Origin: Paenibacillus ginsengarvi
Lineage (GTDB): Bacteria; Bacillota; Bacilli; Paenibacillales; NBRC-103111
NCBI RefSeq assembly: GCF_003626695.1
Contig: NZ_RBAH01000030.1
Coordinates: 37,491-101,490 of the forward strand
Direction: 5' to 3'
Length of the DNA: 64,000 nucleotides
Within the stretch, counting starts at the first letter, position 1, and every line of letters starts with the position of its first letter. Both the position numbers and the translations under genes were made by a program. The notes below the pieces were generated by a model that made no database searches, was not told the DNA's origin, and saw only the letters and a list, made by a program, of their open reading frames with translations. Shown piece by piece: positions 17,992 to 26,016 of the stretch.

Positions 17992-18621
17992 CTACAGGAA
18001 CATCGTCTCCAGCTTCCGGAATGCGGAAGGAGGGGGGCCGTCCCGGAGACGGCTTGCGATGAGAGCGGCGCACGCCTCGGAGCTGGATACGGAGGTGTCG
18101 ACCTCCATATCGTATAAGCCAGGCGTATGGACGGCTTGCTGCCATAAGCGGACCGGTTTCGGAATCGAACCGTCGTTTGCTAGTCCGGAACCCCATGTGG
18201 CAAGCCTTCGTTCTATAATAACCTCGATCGGGCAGCGGACGCCCACGAACAACACCGGAAGTCCGGTCAACCGCCTGGCGCAGGCATACAGGATGCCGCG
18301 CGGGATCGAGTAGGCATCGTGATGGCCGACGTCCACCACGACGTTGATGCCCAAGCGGCTGTGCGCCGCGATCGATTCATACATCGCTTCGTATAAGTTG
18401 ACGATTAGCGGTTCGAGATCGGGACGTTCGCCGCCGGGCCGAAGGCCGATTCCGGGCTGAAAACGCTTCGGGGTCATAGCCATAAACCGGTCTACACCCA
18501 TGTTTATCCACACGCCGTCGAACGTATTCTGGATCACGTCCGCAATGCTTGATTTCCCGGACCGCGGCGTCCCGTTCAGTATGACAATTTGGCCTGGCTT
18601 CTCCGTGTTACTGCTCTCCAC
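17992..18621 (-). CDS. Chloramphenicol phosphotransferase-like P-loop kinase
   Basis: The 209-residue protein belongs to the CPT-like (PF07931-type) family of small P-loop kinases. A Walker A motif GTPRSGKSS lies at residues 17-25, the family motif GVDRFMAMTPKRF follows at about 43-55, and VVVDVGHHDAY at about 95 would supply the catalytic acidic residue. It starts with GTG at 18621, preceded by AAGGAGGG. The founding enzyme phosphorylates chloramphenicol in its producer. Most homologues in Firmicutes have no known substrate, so resistance should not be assumed. It converges with the AraC gene and is followed upstream by the riboswitch region on the other strand. Confidence 0.82.
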   Translation of the reverse strand: MESSNTEKPGQIVILNGTPRSGKSSIADVIQNTFDGVWINMGVDRFMAMTPKRFQPGIGLRPGGERPDLEPLIVNLYEAMYESIAAHSRLGINVVVDVGHHDAYSIPRGILYACARRLTGLPVLFVGVRCPIEVIIERRLATWGSGLANDGSIPKPVRLWQQAVHTPGLYDMEVDTSVSSSEACAALIASRLRDGPPPSAFRKLETMFL

Positions 18622-18851
18622 GATTTATCCCTCCTTGAGCTGTTATTACTCATGTCCCCCAGATATTTAGTCCAAGTATATAACCTCAGCTGGCATTGAG
18701 CAATGTAACGATCCGGTCAAGAAGGTATCCGATCCTATTCACACCTCCGTGGAATGATACCAGTCTCTGTCAAAGCAAAACCGATTTATGCTTGTCGGCA
18801 GCTGATTATTGGTTGTAAGCCGAAGCTTTGAGCAGAATATGGAAAAAACAG

Positions 18852-18881
18852 TTTACACGAACCCCTCTGCGATTATATAAT
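18852..18881 (+). promoter_or_regulatory. SigmaA promoter driving the riboswitch
   Basis: A -35 box TTTACA at 18852-18857 and -10 box TATAAT at 18876-18881 are separated by 18 bases. Transcription would start near 18888, about 35 bases before the aptamer. Confidence 0.7.
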
Positions 18882-18922
18882 GTGTAGGCACAAAGCACCA
18901 ATGTAGTTCGAAAAGCCCAATA

Positions 18923-19010
18923 CGATAATGGCAAACTTATTGAAAAATAAGGACGCAAAGCTACGGGCCTAAGGCGGATTATACCGCTATGGCAGCCGGG
19001 TTGCCGAGGG
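18923..19010 (+). ncRNA. c-di-GMP-I (GEMM) riboswitch aptamer
   Basis: The conserved blocks of the class I cyclic di-GMP riboswitch occur in the correct order: GGCAAAC (18930-18936), GGACGCAAAG (18951-18960), CGGGCCTAAGG (18964-18974), then CTATGGCAGCCGGGTTGCC (18987-19005). The spacing matches the Vibrio Vc2 aptamer known from the literature. It lies between a good sigmaA promoter and a terminator hairpin in front of an SLH-domain surface-protein gene, so it probably couples surface-layer or adhesion protein expression to the second messenger c-di-GMP. Whether binding switches the gene on or off cannot be decided by eye. Confidence 0.93.
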
Positions 19011-19029
19011 TACATCGATTGCCGCATCG

Positions 19030-19054
19030 AAGCTCTCCGGGGGGCTTTTTTTTG
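19030..19054 (+). terminator. Riboswitch expression-platform terminator
   Basis: AAGC at 19030-19033 pairs with GCTT at 19044-19047, extended inward by G-U and C-G pairs, then a run of eight T. It lies 20 bases after the aptamer and 47 bases before the SLH gene, fitting a transcriptional attenuator. Confidence 0.75.
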
Positions 19055-19100
19055 TTGCTTTTGCGGCGCATCCAGAGATAACAGAGCGGAGGAACAGACA

Positions 19101-21680
19101 GTGTTGAAAAAATGGTTTAGCGGATTTACGGCGGTGGCGATGGCCGCAAGCATCGGCCTATCGTCCGCCTATGCCGCAGACGCTTCGGCAGAAAAGTCTG
19201 CCGGGGCGGCAGTAAGCCCGATCGCGGCGGCGCAAACAGTTTCGCTGTCGGACGTAAAAGGGCATTGGGCGGAAGCGACGATTCGAAGTTATGTGGAGAA
19301 AGGCGTCGTTCAAGGGTACGAAAACGGAACGTTCCAGCCGGATCGAACGATCGCGAGGGCAGAATTTGTCGTACTGGTCAACAAGCTGTTTCATTACGAA
19401 AACATGGCCGAGGTTACGTTTTCCGACGTATCGGGCGGCGACTGGTTTTACCAGGATGTAAGGAAAGCGGAGAAAGCCGGATATATTTCCGGCTACGCGG
19501 ACGGAACGTTCCGGGCGAACGCTCCGATTACCCGTCAAGAAATGGCCGTTTTATTCGCCAAGCTGTTGAAGCTTCCGGATTCAAACGCCGCCGGACGGTT
19601 TGCGGATACGGCGAACAGCCCGACCTGGAGCAAAGGAGCGATCGGGGCTGTAGCGGACGCTAAGCTGATGAACGGCTACGAGGCTAACGCATTCAGGCCG
19701 GAGGCGAATGTTACAAGAGCGGAAGCCGTAACGGTGCTGGAAAGAGCGGCCGCTTTAGGCCAAACCGTCTACGACAAAGCCGGCACATACGGTCCGGACA
19801 CGGGCGTAGAGGTTGTTCGCGGCAGCGTGACCATTCAAGCGGCGGACGTAACGCTGAGGAATATGGAGATCGAGGGCGATCTTCTGCTCGACAAGCAGAT
19901 CGGCGAAGGAGACGTGACGCTTTCGAACGTGAAAGTCCGCGGTACGACGACCGTGCGCGGCGGCGGCCCGAACAGTATTCATTTCGAAGATTCCGTCATG
20001 TTGTCCATTATTGTCGACAAGGCGACGGGCAGCGTCCGGATCGTGGCCAACGGAGCGACACAAATCGCCGACATTACGGTTCAGTCGAGCGCCAAAATCG
20101 AAGCGGAGGCCGGCTCCAAAATCGACAATGTGACGCTGTCGGAGGCGCTGCCGAAAAACTCGCACGTCGAGATGGTCGGCTCGTACGAGTCCGTTAATAT
20201 TGTAGCGACAAACATCGTCGTCGACATCCCGAAAGGTTCGATCAAAGATCTGAACGTTTCCGGGAAGGCGGAAGGCTCTTCCGTCAAACTCGGCAGCGAA
20301 GCCTCGATCCTTACTTTGATTGTGAATGCGGCTACGAGCATTTTGGGTCAAGGCAAGGTACAGAACGCGCAAATTAATGCAACAGGCGTTTCGATGGAAA
20401 AAGCCCCGGAAAAAACGACGGTCGGCTCCGGAGTCCCGGCGGATACGACGGTGAAAATCGGCGGCAGCGACGTTCAGGCGGGCGGACAAGCTCCGGAGGC
20501 AGGCGGCGGCAGCGGTGCAGGTTCCGGTGCAGGCGGCTCCACGGGCGGAGAGAACAACGGAGGTTCTACGGGCGGAGATAGCGGTGGTTCGATCGATGGA
20601 GAGAACAACGGTGGCTCCACGGGCGGAGACAACGGTGGTTCGACTGGTGGAGGCAACAACGGGGGTTCCACAGGCGGAGAGAACAACGGAGGTTCCAATG
20701 GCGGAGGCCAAAACCCTGGTCCTGGCGTTCCAGTGAACCCGCTGCCAACCGGGGACATCCCTGTTATTGTGCAGGCGCCCTACCGGGGAACTGTCGGCGA
20801 CAGTGTGTACGTAGCTTCCAGTATGGCCGGCTCGGTCTACATTGTGAACTATGACGTAACCAGATCGTTTCTTGTTTTGGAAGATGCCGTGAAAGTCGGC
20901 AAGGCTGTCAAGCAGCAGCTTGTAGCCAATACGGTTGTCCAAGGCGTGTACAGCGCCAATGTCGATACGGCTTCCCTCAGCAAATCGATGGTCGATTTCA
21001 AAATCATCGCGCTCAGCGAAGGATACCAGCTTTCGAATCCGTCTTCCATCCAGCTGTTTGCCGCTCCTAACGATCCGCTGCAACATTCGAAGGATTCGTT
21101 CGGTGCAGGGGAATTTACGAACAAGCGGGTTCAATTCAATTTTAACAAGTCGATCGTGAATAATCTGGCCGATGCTTCCGCCCTGAAAGCGGCGGTCACG
21201 TATTCGAGAGACGGCGGCGAGTTCGTGCCGCTGGCAACGGACGATAAAGTGGAACTTATGAATAATGCAGTCGTCATTTCCTTTGCTAAGCCTTACACCG
21301 GCGCGAACAACCGTTGGAAGCTGGCGGCGGGCTCTGTCAAGGACGCGCAGGGCAACGTATTTACGGAAGAACGCATTACTTACAACATACCGGCGCGCGC
21401 GATCGTATCGAAAATGTCTTATGCCTCGAGCTTCCGGGCAGGAGAACCGATCACCGTACGACTCAATATGCCTGAGACGGTTTACTTGATTCCGGCGGGT
21501 CTGACCTGGAATACGAAGTTCGATATCGAGAACGAGGTCGTAGCGAAACGCGCGACCAAAGCGATTATTGACGCATCCGAAGTCGATCGCGACGTGGAGC
21601 TGCCGACCGAAGGTCTTGCCCCGGGCAGCTATCGCATTATGGTTTACGCAGGCAATGACATCTTCGTAACAATTCGCTAA
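19101..21680 (+). CDS. SLH-domain surface protein with Gly/Ser/Thr-rich linker
   Basis: The 859-residue protein begins with a Sec signal peptide ending near AYAADA. Three S-layer homology domains follow at about 48-100, 110-160 and 170-215, with the motifs GHWAEATIRSYVEKGVVQGY, YISGYADGTFR and TRQEMAVLF. These bind pyruvylated wall polysaccharide and fix the protein to the cell surface. Residues about 225-440 form a beta-solenoid-like series of short strands. A low-complexity linker (repeats of GGSTGGENNGG type) spans about 455-545. The C-terminal 300 residues are beta-rich and not recognised. The start is GTG 19101 with CGGAGGA before it. It is controlled by the upstream c-di-GMP riboswitch, which suggests a role in adhesion, matrix or sessile growth. 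Confidence 0.9.
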   Translation: MLKKWFSGFTAVAMAASIGLSSAYAADASAEKSAGAAVSPIAAAQTVSLSDVKGHWAEATIRSYVEKGVVQGYENGTFQPDRTIARAEFVVLVNKLFHYENMAEVTFSDVSGGDWFYQDVRKAEKAGYISGYADGTFRANAPITRQEMAVLFAKLLKLPDSNAAGRFADTANSPTWSKGAIGAVADAKLMNGYEANAFRPEANVTRAEAVTVLERAAALGQTVYDKAGTYGPDTGVEVVRGSVTIQAADVTLRNMEIEGDLLLDKQIGEGDVTLSNVKVRGTTTVRGGGPNSIHFEDSVMLSIIVDKATGSVRIVANGATQIADITVQSSAKIEAEAGSKIDNVTLSEALPKNSHVEMVGSYESVNIVATNIVVDIPKGSIKDLNVSGKAEGSSVKLGSEASILTLIVNAATSILGQGKVQNAQINATGVSMEKAPEKTTVGSGVPADTTVKIGGSDVQAGGQAPEAGGGSGAGSGAGGSTGGENNGGSTGGDSGGSIDGENNGGSTGGDNGGSTGGGNNGGSTGGENNGGSNGGGQNPGPGVPVNPLPTGDIPVIVQAPYRGTVGDSVYVASSMAGSVYIVNYDVTRSFLVLEDAVKVGKAVKQQLVANTVVQGVYSANVDTASLSKSMVDFKIIALSEGYQLSNPSSIQLFAAPNDPLQHSKDSFGAGEFTNKRVQFNFNKSIVNNLADASALKAAVTYSRDGGEFVPLATDDKVELMNNAVVISFAKPYTGANNRWKLAAGSVKDAQGNVFTEERITYNIPARAIVSKMSYASSFRAGEPITVRLNMPETVYLIPAGLTWNTKFDIENEVVAKRATKAIIDASEVDRDVELPTEGLAPGSYRIMVYAGNDIFVTIR

Positions 21681-21706
21681 TTGCATCGAATAGCTTCACC
21701 AAAGAT

Positions 21707-21753
21707 CAGCCCGGGACGCTACCTTCAGAGAAGCGAACCCGGGCTGTTTTTTT
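21707..21753 (+). terminator. Rho-independent terminator of the SLH gene
   Basis: CAGCCCGGG at 21707-21715 pairs perfectly with CCCGGGCTG at 21738-21746, followed by seven T. Confidence 0.88.
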
Positions 21754-21813
21754 GCGCGAAGATGCGTTATTGTTTCATGCTGTGTTATGATTTTATGGAA
21801 GAAGGTGATTTCT

Positions 21814-22830
21814 ATGAAAACATTGCAGGTTAGCCGGATTCAGGATCTGTTCGATCAATTTACTGGAATGGTCGAGGGAGATGTCCGGCATGGCGGCACG
21901 GATCAAACGCTTGCCATTCCTTCGCATATAGGCAAGGGAAGCGTAACAAGGACGCGGATTCGGCCCGGTATGGAAATTATGCTGACGGACATTACGTTCG
22001 AGCAGGATATGAAGGTTCAGATTCAGGAATCGTGCTCGTTGTTTGAGCTCAGCTACTGCGTGAGCGGAGAAATATATTGCGAATGGAGCGGCAAAAACAG
22101 CTTGACGAGTTCGCATACCGGCAATGTGCTTTTTCTGGAGGATGTTCGGGTTTATGAAGAGAAGAAGGCGGGCATCCGCAACCTGCTGCTGGAAATCAGG
22201 CTCACCCCTGACCAGCTGCTGAACTATGCCGAAGAATTGACGGAGAAGCGGCAGATGGAAGCCTGGCTGGGTCATCATCGCGGCAATATCGATCGGTACC
22301 CGGACACGCCGGCCATTCAAAGATGCGTTTCCGACATGATTCATTGTACGCATATGGGTGCGATGAAGCGGCTGTACATGGAAAGTAAAGCGCTGGAGCT
22401 ATTCGCTTTATTCGGGCAAGCGGACGGCTGCGGAAACGCCGGCGGAACTATGTCCCTTCGCCATGACGATATTGCCGGACTGCACCAGGCACGCGAGCTG
22501 GTGATCCAGCATTATGAGTACCCGCTGTCGATCCGCGAGCTGGCCCGGCGCGTCGGCATCAATGAGTTCAAGCTGAAGAAGGGCTTCCGCGAATTGTTCG
22601 GCATGACGATTTTTGAACTGGTGCGTCAAATCCGGATGGAGAAGGCGCTTTGGTATATGGAAGTCGCCCATCTGAATGTCGGGGAAACCGCCGCTTCGGT
22701 CGGGTACAGCAACGCGAGCAATTTTACGACGGCGTTTCGCAAGTTTTACGGCTGCAATCCGTGCGACTATGTCAAACGGATGGGCCGTGCTGATAGGGAG
22801 CAGACGGCGCTGGGCAGCGAATGGATCTGA
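21814..22830 (+). CDS. AraC-family regulator, PchR-like (338 aa)
   Basis: The C-terminal AraC domain (about 225-330) has the sequence style of siderophore regulators such as PchR: ELARRVGINEFKLKKGFREL followed by VGETAASVGYSNASNFTTAF. The N-terminal half is an effector-binding domain without clear cupin histidines. ATG 21814 is chosen because GAAGGTGA precedes it. A drug-type MFS exporter gene follows on the same strand after 173 bases. By analogy with PchR/YbtA regulators it may respond to an iron-siderophore complex and control that exporter, but no Fur box was seen here. Confidence 0.88.
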   Translation: MKTLQVSRIQDLFDQFTGMVEGDVRHGGTDQTLAIPSHIGKGSVTRTRIRPGMEIMLTDITFEQDMKVQIQESCSLFELSYCVSGEIYCEWSGKNSLTSSHTGNVLFLEDVRVYEEKKAGIRNLLLEIRLTPDQLLNYAEELTEKRQMEAWLGHHRGNIDRYPDTPAIQRCVSDMIHCTHMGAMKRLYMESKALELFALFGQADGCGNAGGTMSLRHDDIAGLHQARELVIQHYEYPLSIRELARRVGINEFKLKKGFRELFGMTIFELVRQIRMEKALWYMEVAHLNVGETAASVGYSNASNFTTAFRKFYGCNPCDYVKRMGRADREQTALGSEWI

Positions 22831-23003
22831 CGAAGAAGCTTCAAGCAGGCAGAGAGGGGCGTTCGGTTGCGAACGGCAGCTAGGCCGGCTTTTGGCTTTA
22901 TTGCTCCCGGAGCAGGCAGACAAACTCCCGCTGCAGGTAGAACAAGAAGTCCTTTGGCGACGATAATCGGGTTCATACGATATCGATCCAGGAGGACAAG
23001 TCC
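22831..23003. other. Spacer between PchR-like AraC and MFS genes
   Basis: There is no terminator, promoter or operator that I can support in these 173 bases, apart from the ribosome site of the MFS gene. Cotranscription with the AraC gene is possible. Confidence 0.4.
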
Positions 23004-24464
23004 ATGCCCAACCCATCCATTTTCTCAACCCCGGCAACCGGGCAGCGGCCGATCCCGGCCGATCCGCGCCGCTGGTATGCGCTGGCGGTTATTTTGCTCC
23101 CCATCTTACTCAATTCCTTGAATACGTATATGATTCAAGTTGCGCTCCCGTCCATCCAGAGCAGCTTGAACGCTGGCTTTGCCGATGCACAGCTTATCGT
23201 TACCGGTTTTTCGCTTTGTTTGGCCGTAACCCTTATTGTCAGCGGCAGGCTCGGCGATCTATACGGCAGAAAGCGGCTGCTTGTCATCGGGGTAATCGGG
23301 TTCACGATCACGGCGCTGCTCGGCGGATTAGCCCCGAATCCGGCCTACCTGATCGCGGTTCGGTGTGTGCAAGGGGCAGCAGCGGCGCTTATACAGCCTC
23401 AGGTGCTGTCGATGATGCAGGTGAACTTTTTGCTGCGGGAGAAAGGGCTCGTATTCGGCCTCTACGGCGCGTTGATGGGATTCGGTTTCGCTTTCGGTCT
23501 TATTCTGGGAGGCGTTCTGGTCGAGTGGAACGGCTTCGGGCTCGGCTGGCGGACCGTCTTTCTTTTCAATGTCCCCTTCGGCCTCATCGTTCTGCTATGC
23601 CTGCCGATGATTCCGGAATCCCGCGGCAGCCGGAATTCGCGTATCGACTGGCTCGGCGCCGCATTACTGATTGGCGGGTTGCTGCTGCTCGTATATCCGC
23701 TGTCGGAGGGGCAGAAGCAAGGATGGCCGCTATGGATTTGGGGTTGCCTGTTTCTGTCGGTCGCACTTTTGCTCGTATTTATCGCGGATGGGCTTCGGAA
23801 GCAACATCGAGGCGAAAGTCCGCTGATCGACTTGAGTTTGTTCCGTCGGCGTACGTTTCGAGTCGGCATGATCTCGGTCGTTATGATCTATCTCAGCATG
23901 TTCTCGTTTTTTTTCGTCTTAAGCTATTATTTGCAATTCGGCCTGCACTACGGCGCACAGTCCGCCGGTCTTGTCTTCCTTCCGTTGGGTATAGGGTTTT
24001 TCCTGACTTCCCTGCTATCGTCCCGAATGGTCCGGAGATGGGGAATGAACGTCCTGAGTTTGGGTGCTCTGGTGACCGGCCTTTGCTGCTTCGGGTTCAT
24101 CCTGTCGCTGCAAGCGGATACGGCTTTTATGCCGAGCTTGAGCCAAACAGGGATTTTGCTCGTATACGGCCTGGGGCTCGGCACGGTCACAACGCCGCTT
24201 ACCGGCGTCGTGCTGGCCGCGGTTCCGCCGAACGATGCAGGGAGCGCTTCGGGGATGTTTGCTACCAACATGTATTTGGCCAATTCGCTGGGTGTCGCGG
24301 CGGTGGGGATATTGTTTTCGGCTGCTTTGGGGCGGTCATTACCTGCGGCGGATTTGCCGGACTATGTGTGGGCGTTTTCCGTCTCGTTAGCCGCTTGCGG
24401 GGCGCTTGCGTTCGTTGCTTTCGGCTGCCTGATCTTCCTTCGCGATCGGGGAGAAGCCGGATGA
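23004..24464 (+). CDS. MFS exporter, DHA2 (EmrB/QacA) family
   Basis: This inner-membrane proton-driven exporter of 486 residues has about 14 predicted transmembrane helices. The motif A region is seen at about 82-92 (GRLGDLYGRKR) after TM2. A motif C-like glycine-rich helix (LMGFGFAFGLILGG) lies near 155-170. CCAGGAGG precedes the ATG. It follows a PchR-like AraC gene in the same direction, so a siderophore or toxic compound is a reasonable but unproven substrate. Confidence 0.92.
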   Translation: MPNPSIFSTPATGQRPIPADPRRWYALAVILLPILLNSLNTYMIQVALPSIQSSLNAGFADAQLIVTGFSLCLAVTLIVSGRLGDLYGRKRLLVIGVIGFTITALLGGLAPNPAYLIAVRCVQGAAAALIQPQVLSMMQVNFLLREKGLVFGLYGALMGFGFAFGLILGGVLVEWNGFGLGWRTVFLFNVPFGLIVLLCLPMIPESRGSRNSRIDWLGAALLIGGLLLLVYPLSEGQKQGWPLWIWGCLFLSVALLLVFIADGLRKQHRGESPLIDLSLFRRRTFRVGMISVVMIYLSMFSFFFVLSYYLQFGLHYGAQSAGLVFLPLGIGFFLTSLLSSRMVRRWGMNVLSLGALVTGLCCFGFILSLQADTAFMPSLSQTGILLVYGLGLGTVTTPLTGVVLAAVPPNDAGSASGMFATNMYLANSLGVAAVGILFSAALGRSLPAADLPDYVWAFSVSLAACGALAFVAFGCLIFLRDRGEAG

Positions 24465-24544
24465 GAGGACATTTGCAATCCGGTCGTTTCCGTGTAAACT
24501 GGAATTACTTGTCATTCCAAATAGTCGCAGGGCGGTGATCGAAA

Positions 24545-25018
24545 ATGAGTGGAATCGTTATCCAAAAGATTGATTACCTGTACAAGTCTAAGCTGTTGCC
24601 GTTACTTGCAGAGAGTACGGAGGAGGGATTCCGCCATATCGCCCGACTGGCGGACGATTATGAATCAGGAGCCAATCGATTCGATAAGTTGGGAGAGGCG
24701 CTATTTCTTGCTTATCTGCATGATGAAATTGTAGGAGTGTGCGGACTGAATTGCGATCCTTACTCAAACGGAAGCGGTGTGGGTCGAGTGCGGCGACTTT
24801 ACGTTTCTCCTTCGGCACGCCGATACGGTATTGGGCGGAAGCTGATAGATGCCGTTATTTCTCATGCGAGAGATCATTACGACATTCTTGTTTTGAGAGC
24901 GGATCATCCGGTTGCCTATGCATTTTATCACTCTATTGGTTTTATGAAGCATGACGACCTGGAGAGCCATACTCATTCTTTGCGTTTAGCTGCGAAAGAT
25001 CCGTCGAATTCGATGTGA
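24545..25018 (+). CDS. GNAT-family N-acetyltransferase
   Basis: This cytoplasmic acetyl-CoA-dependent acyltransferase has 157 residues. The acetyl-CoA binding motif A reads RRLYVSPSARRYGIGRKLID at about 83-102 (R/Q-x-x-G-x-G/A type), and the C-terminal motif B contains AYAFYHSIGFMKHDD. The acceptor is unknown. The coding sequence is visibly less GC-rich than most of the window. The response-regulator gene begins 15 bases after its stop, so they are probably cotranscribed. Confidence 0.88.
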   Translation: MSGIVIQKIDYLYKSKLLPLLAESTEEGFRHIARLADDYESGANRFDKLGEALFLAYLHDEIVGVCGLNCDPYSNGSGVGRVRRLYVSPSARRYGIGRKLIDAVISHARDHYDILVLRADHPVAYAFYHSIGFMKHDDLESHTHSLRLAAKDPSNSM

Positions 25019-25033
25019 AAGTAGGCCGAACGA

Positions 25034-25732
25034 ATGGCGAAAATTATGATCGTTGAAGATGAGCGGCCTATTGCCGATATCCTCCGGTTCAGCCTGCAAA
25101 AAGAAGGCTACGACGTCATCTGTGTGGATAACGGCGACAAGGCGATAGAGCTGGCCGGACGTCATCCGCCTGATCTGATGCTGCTCGATGTCATGCTGCC
25201 CGGCTCTGATGGGATCGAAGTGTGCCGGGAAGTTCGGCGCAAACATCGTTTTCCGATTATTATGCTGACGGCCAAAGATACGGAGCTTGATAAAGTGCTG
25301 GGCTTGGAAATGGGCGCAGACGATTATGTAAGTAAGCCTTTCGGTAACCGCGAACTGCTGGCCCGAATTCGGGCCAACCTTCGCCGCAGTAAACTTGGCG
25401 GCGCGACATGTGACACAGCAGAACCGATTATAGTCGTGGGCGAAGTGAGCATTGATGTAAGCAAGTATACGGTGACGAAACAGGGGAGAGCGATTGACCT
25501 GACTCACCGGGAGTACGAATTGCTCCATTACTTAGCGAGGCATATAGATAAAGTGTTCAGTCGGGAGTTTCTGCTGCAGCGAGTGTGGCAATTCGATTAT
25601 ATCGGCGATATTCGAACCGTCGATGTGACGATCCGTCGTTTGCGGGAAAAGATCGAGGACGATCCCGCTGCTCATAAATACATCGTCACTCGGCGCGGAA
25701 TCGGGTACACGATGCGTAATCCTTTCGTTTGA
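25034..25732 (+). CDS. OmpR-family response regulator, WalR-like, without adjacent kinase
   Basis: The 232-residue two-component response regulator has a receiver domain at 1-120 with acidic pair ED at 8-9, phosphoacceptor Asp in LLLDVMLPGSDG at about residue 53, Thr in MLTAKD and Lys in SKPFGNRELLARI. The winged-helix DNA-binding domain occupies about 130-230 (LTHREYELLHYLARH, then VDVTIRRLREKIED). Its receiver strongly resembles WalR/YycF. No histidine kinase, WalH or WalI gene follows: the next gene is an aldehyde dehydrogenase 284 bases on. It is therefore an orphan regulator and probably a paralogue of the essential WalR. Confidence 0.92.
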   Translation: MAKIMIVEDERPIADILRFSLQKEGYDVICVDNGDKAIELAGRHPPDLMLLDVMLPGSDGIEVCREVRRKHRFPIIMLTAKDTELDKVLGLEMGADDYVSKPFGNRELLARIRANLRRSKLGGATCDTAEPIIVVGEVSIDVSKYTVTKQGRAIDLTHREYELLHYLARHIDKVFSREFLLQRVWQFDYIGDIRTVDVTIRRLREKIEDDPAAHKYIVTRRGIGYTMRNPFV

Positions 25733-26016
25733 CGGGCTGCCCTCGAATGGGGCCGTTTAATTGAATAGGGGACTGCGACTCCCTTGTAGCTTCGGATGAA
25801 CGAAAGTTTGTCTGAGGCTTTTTGCCGTGTTCCCATCCTTATGTAAAATGCATGGAAAACAGGTGCCAATTCGCTTCCATTTTATGCATAACGTCCATAG
25901 TTTCACAGCTTCCTTTGACGATATGATGGATGCGTGCCAATGCAGCAGGGCGGTGTGAGACGGTATGCTGCTGGAAGCGATCGATCGAATGAAGATATTG
26001 CAGAGGAGCTGAAGCA
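25733..26016. other. Gene-free spacer before aldehyde dehydrogenase
   Basis: These 284 bases contain no supported gene, terminator or operator. The aldehyde dehydrogenase promoter must lie here but no convincing -35/-10 pair was found. Confidence 0.4.

Noticed and set aside
17992..18621. True chloramphenicol resistance gene
   Set aside because: The family motif is present, but most homologues outside the producer have unknown substrates, so only CPT-like kinase is claimed.
20535..20710. Short repeated DNA in the SLH gene that looks like a tandem repeat locus
   Set aside because: It is in frame and encodes a Gly/Ser/Thr/Asn-rich linker (GGSTGGENNGG units), so it is part of the protein.
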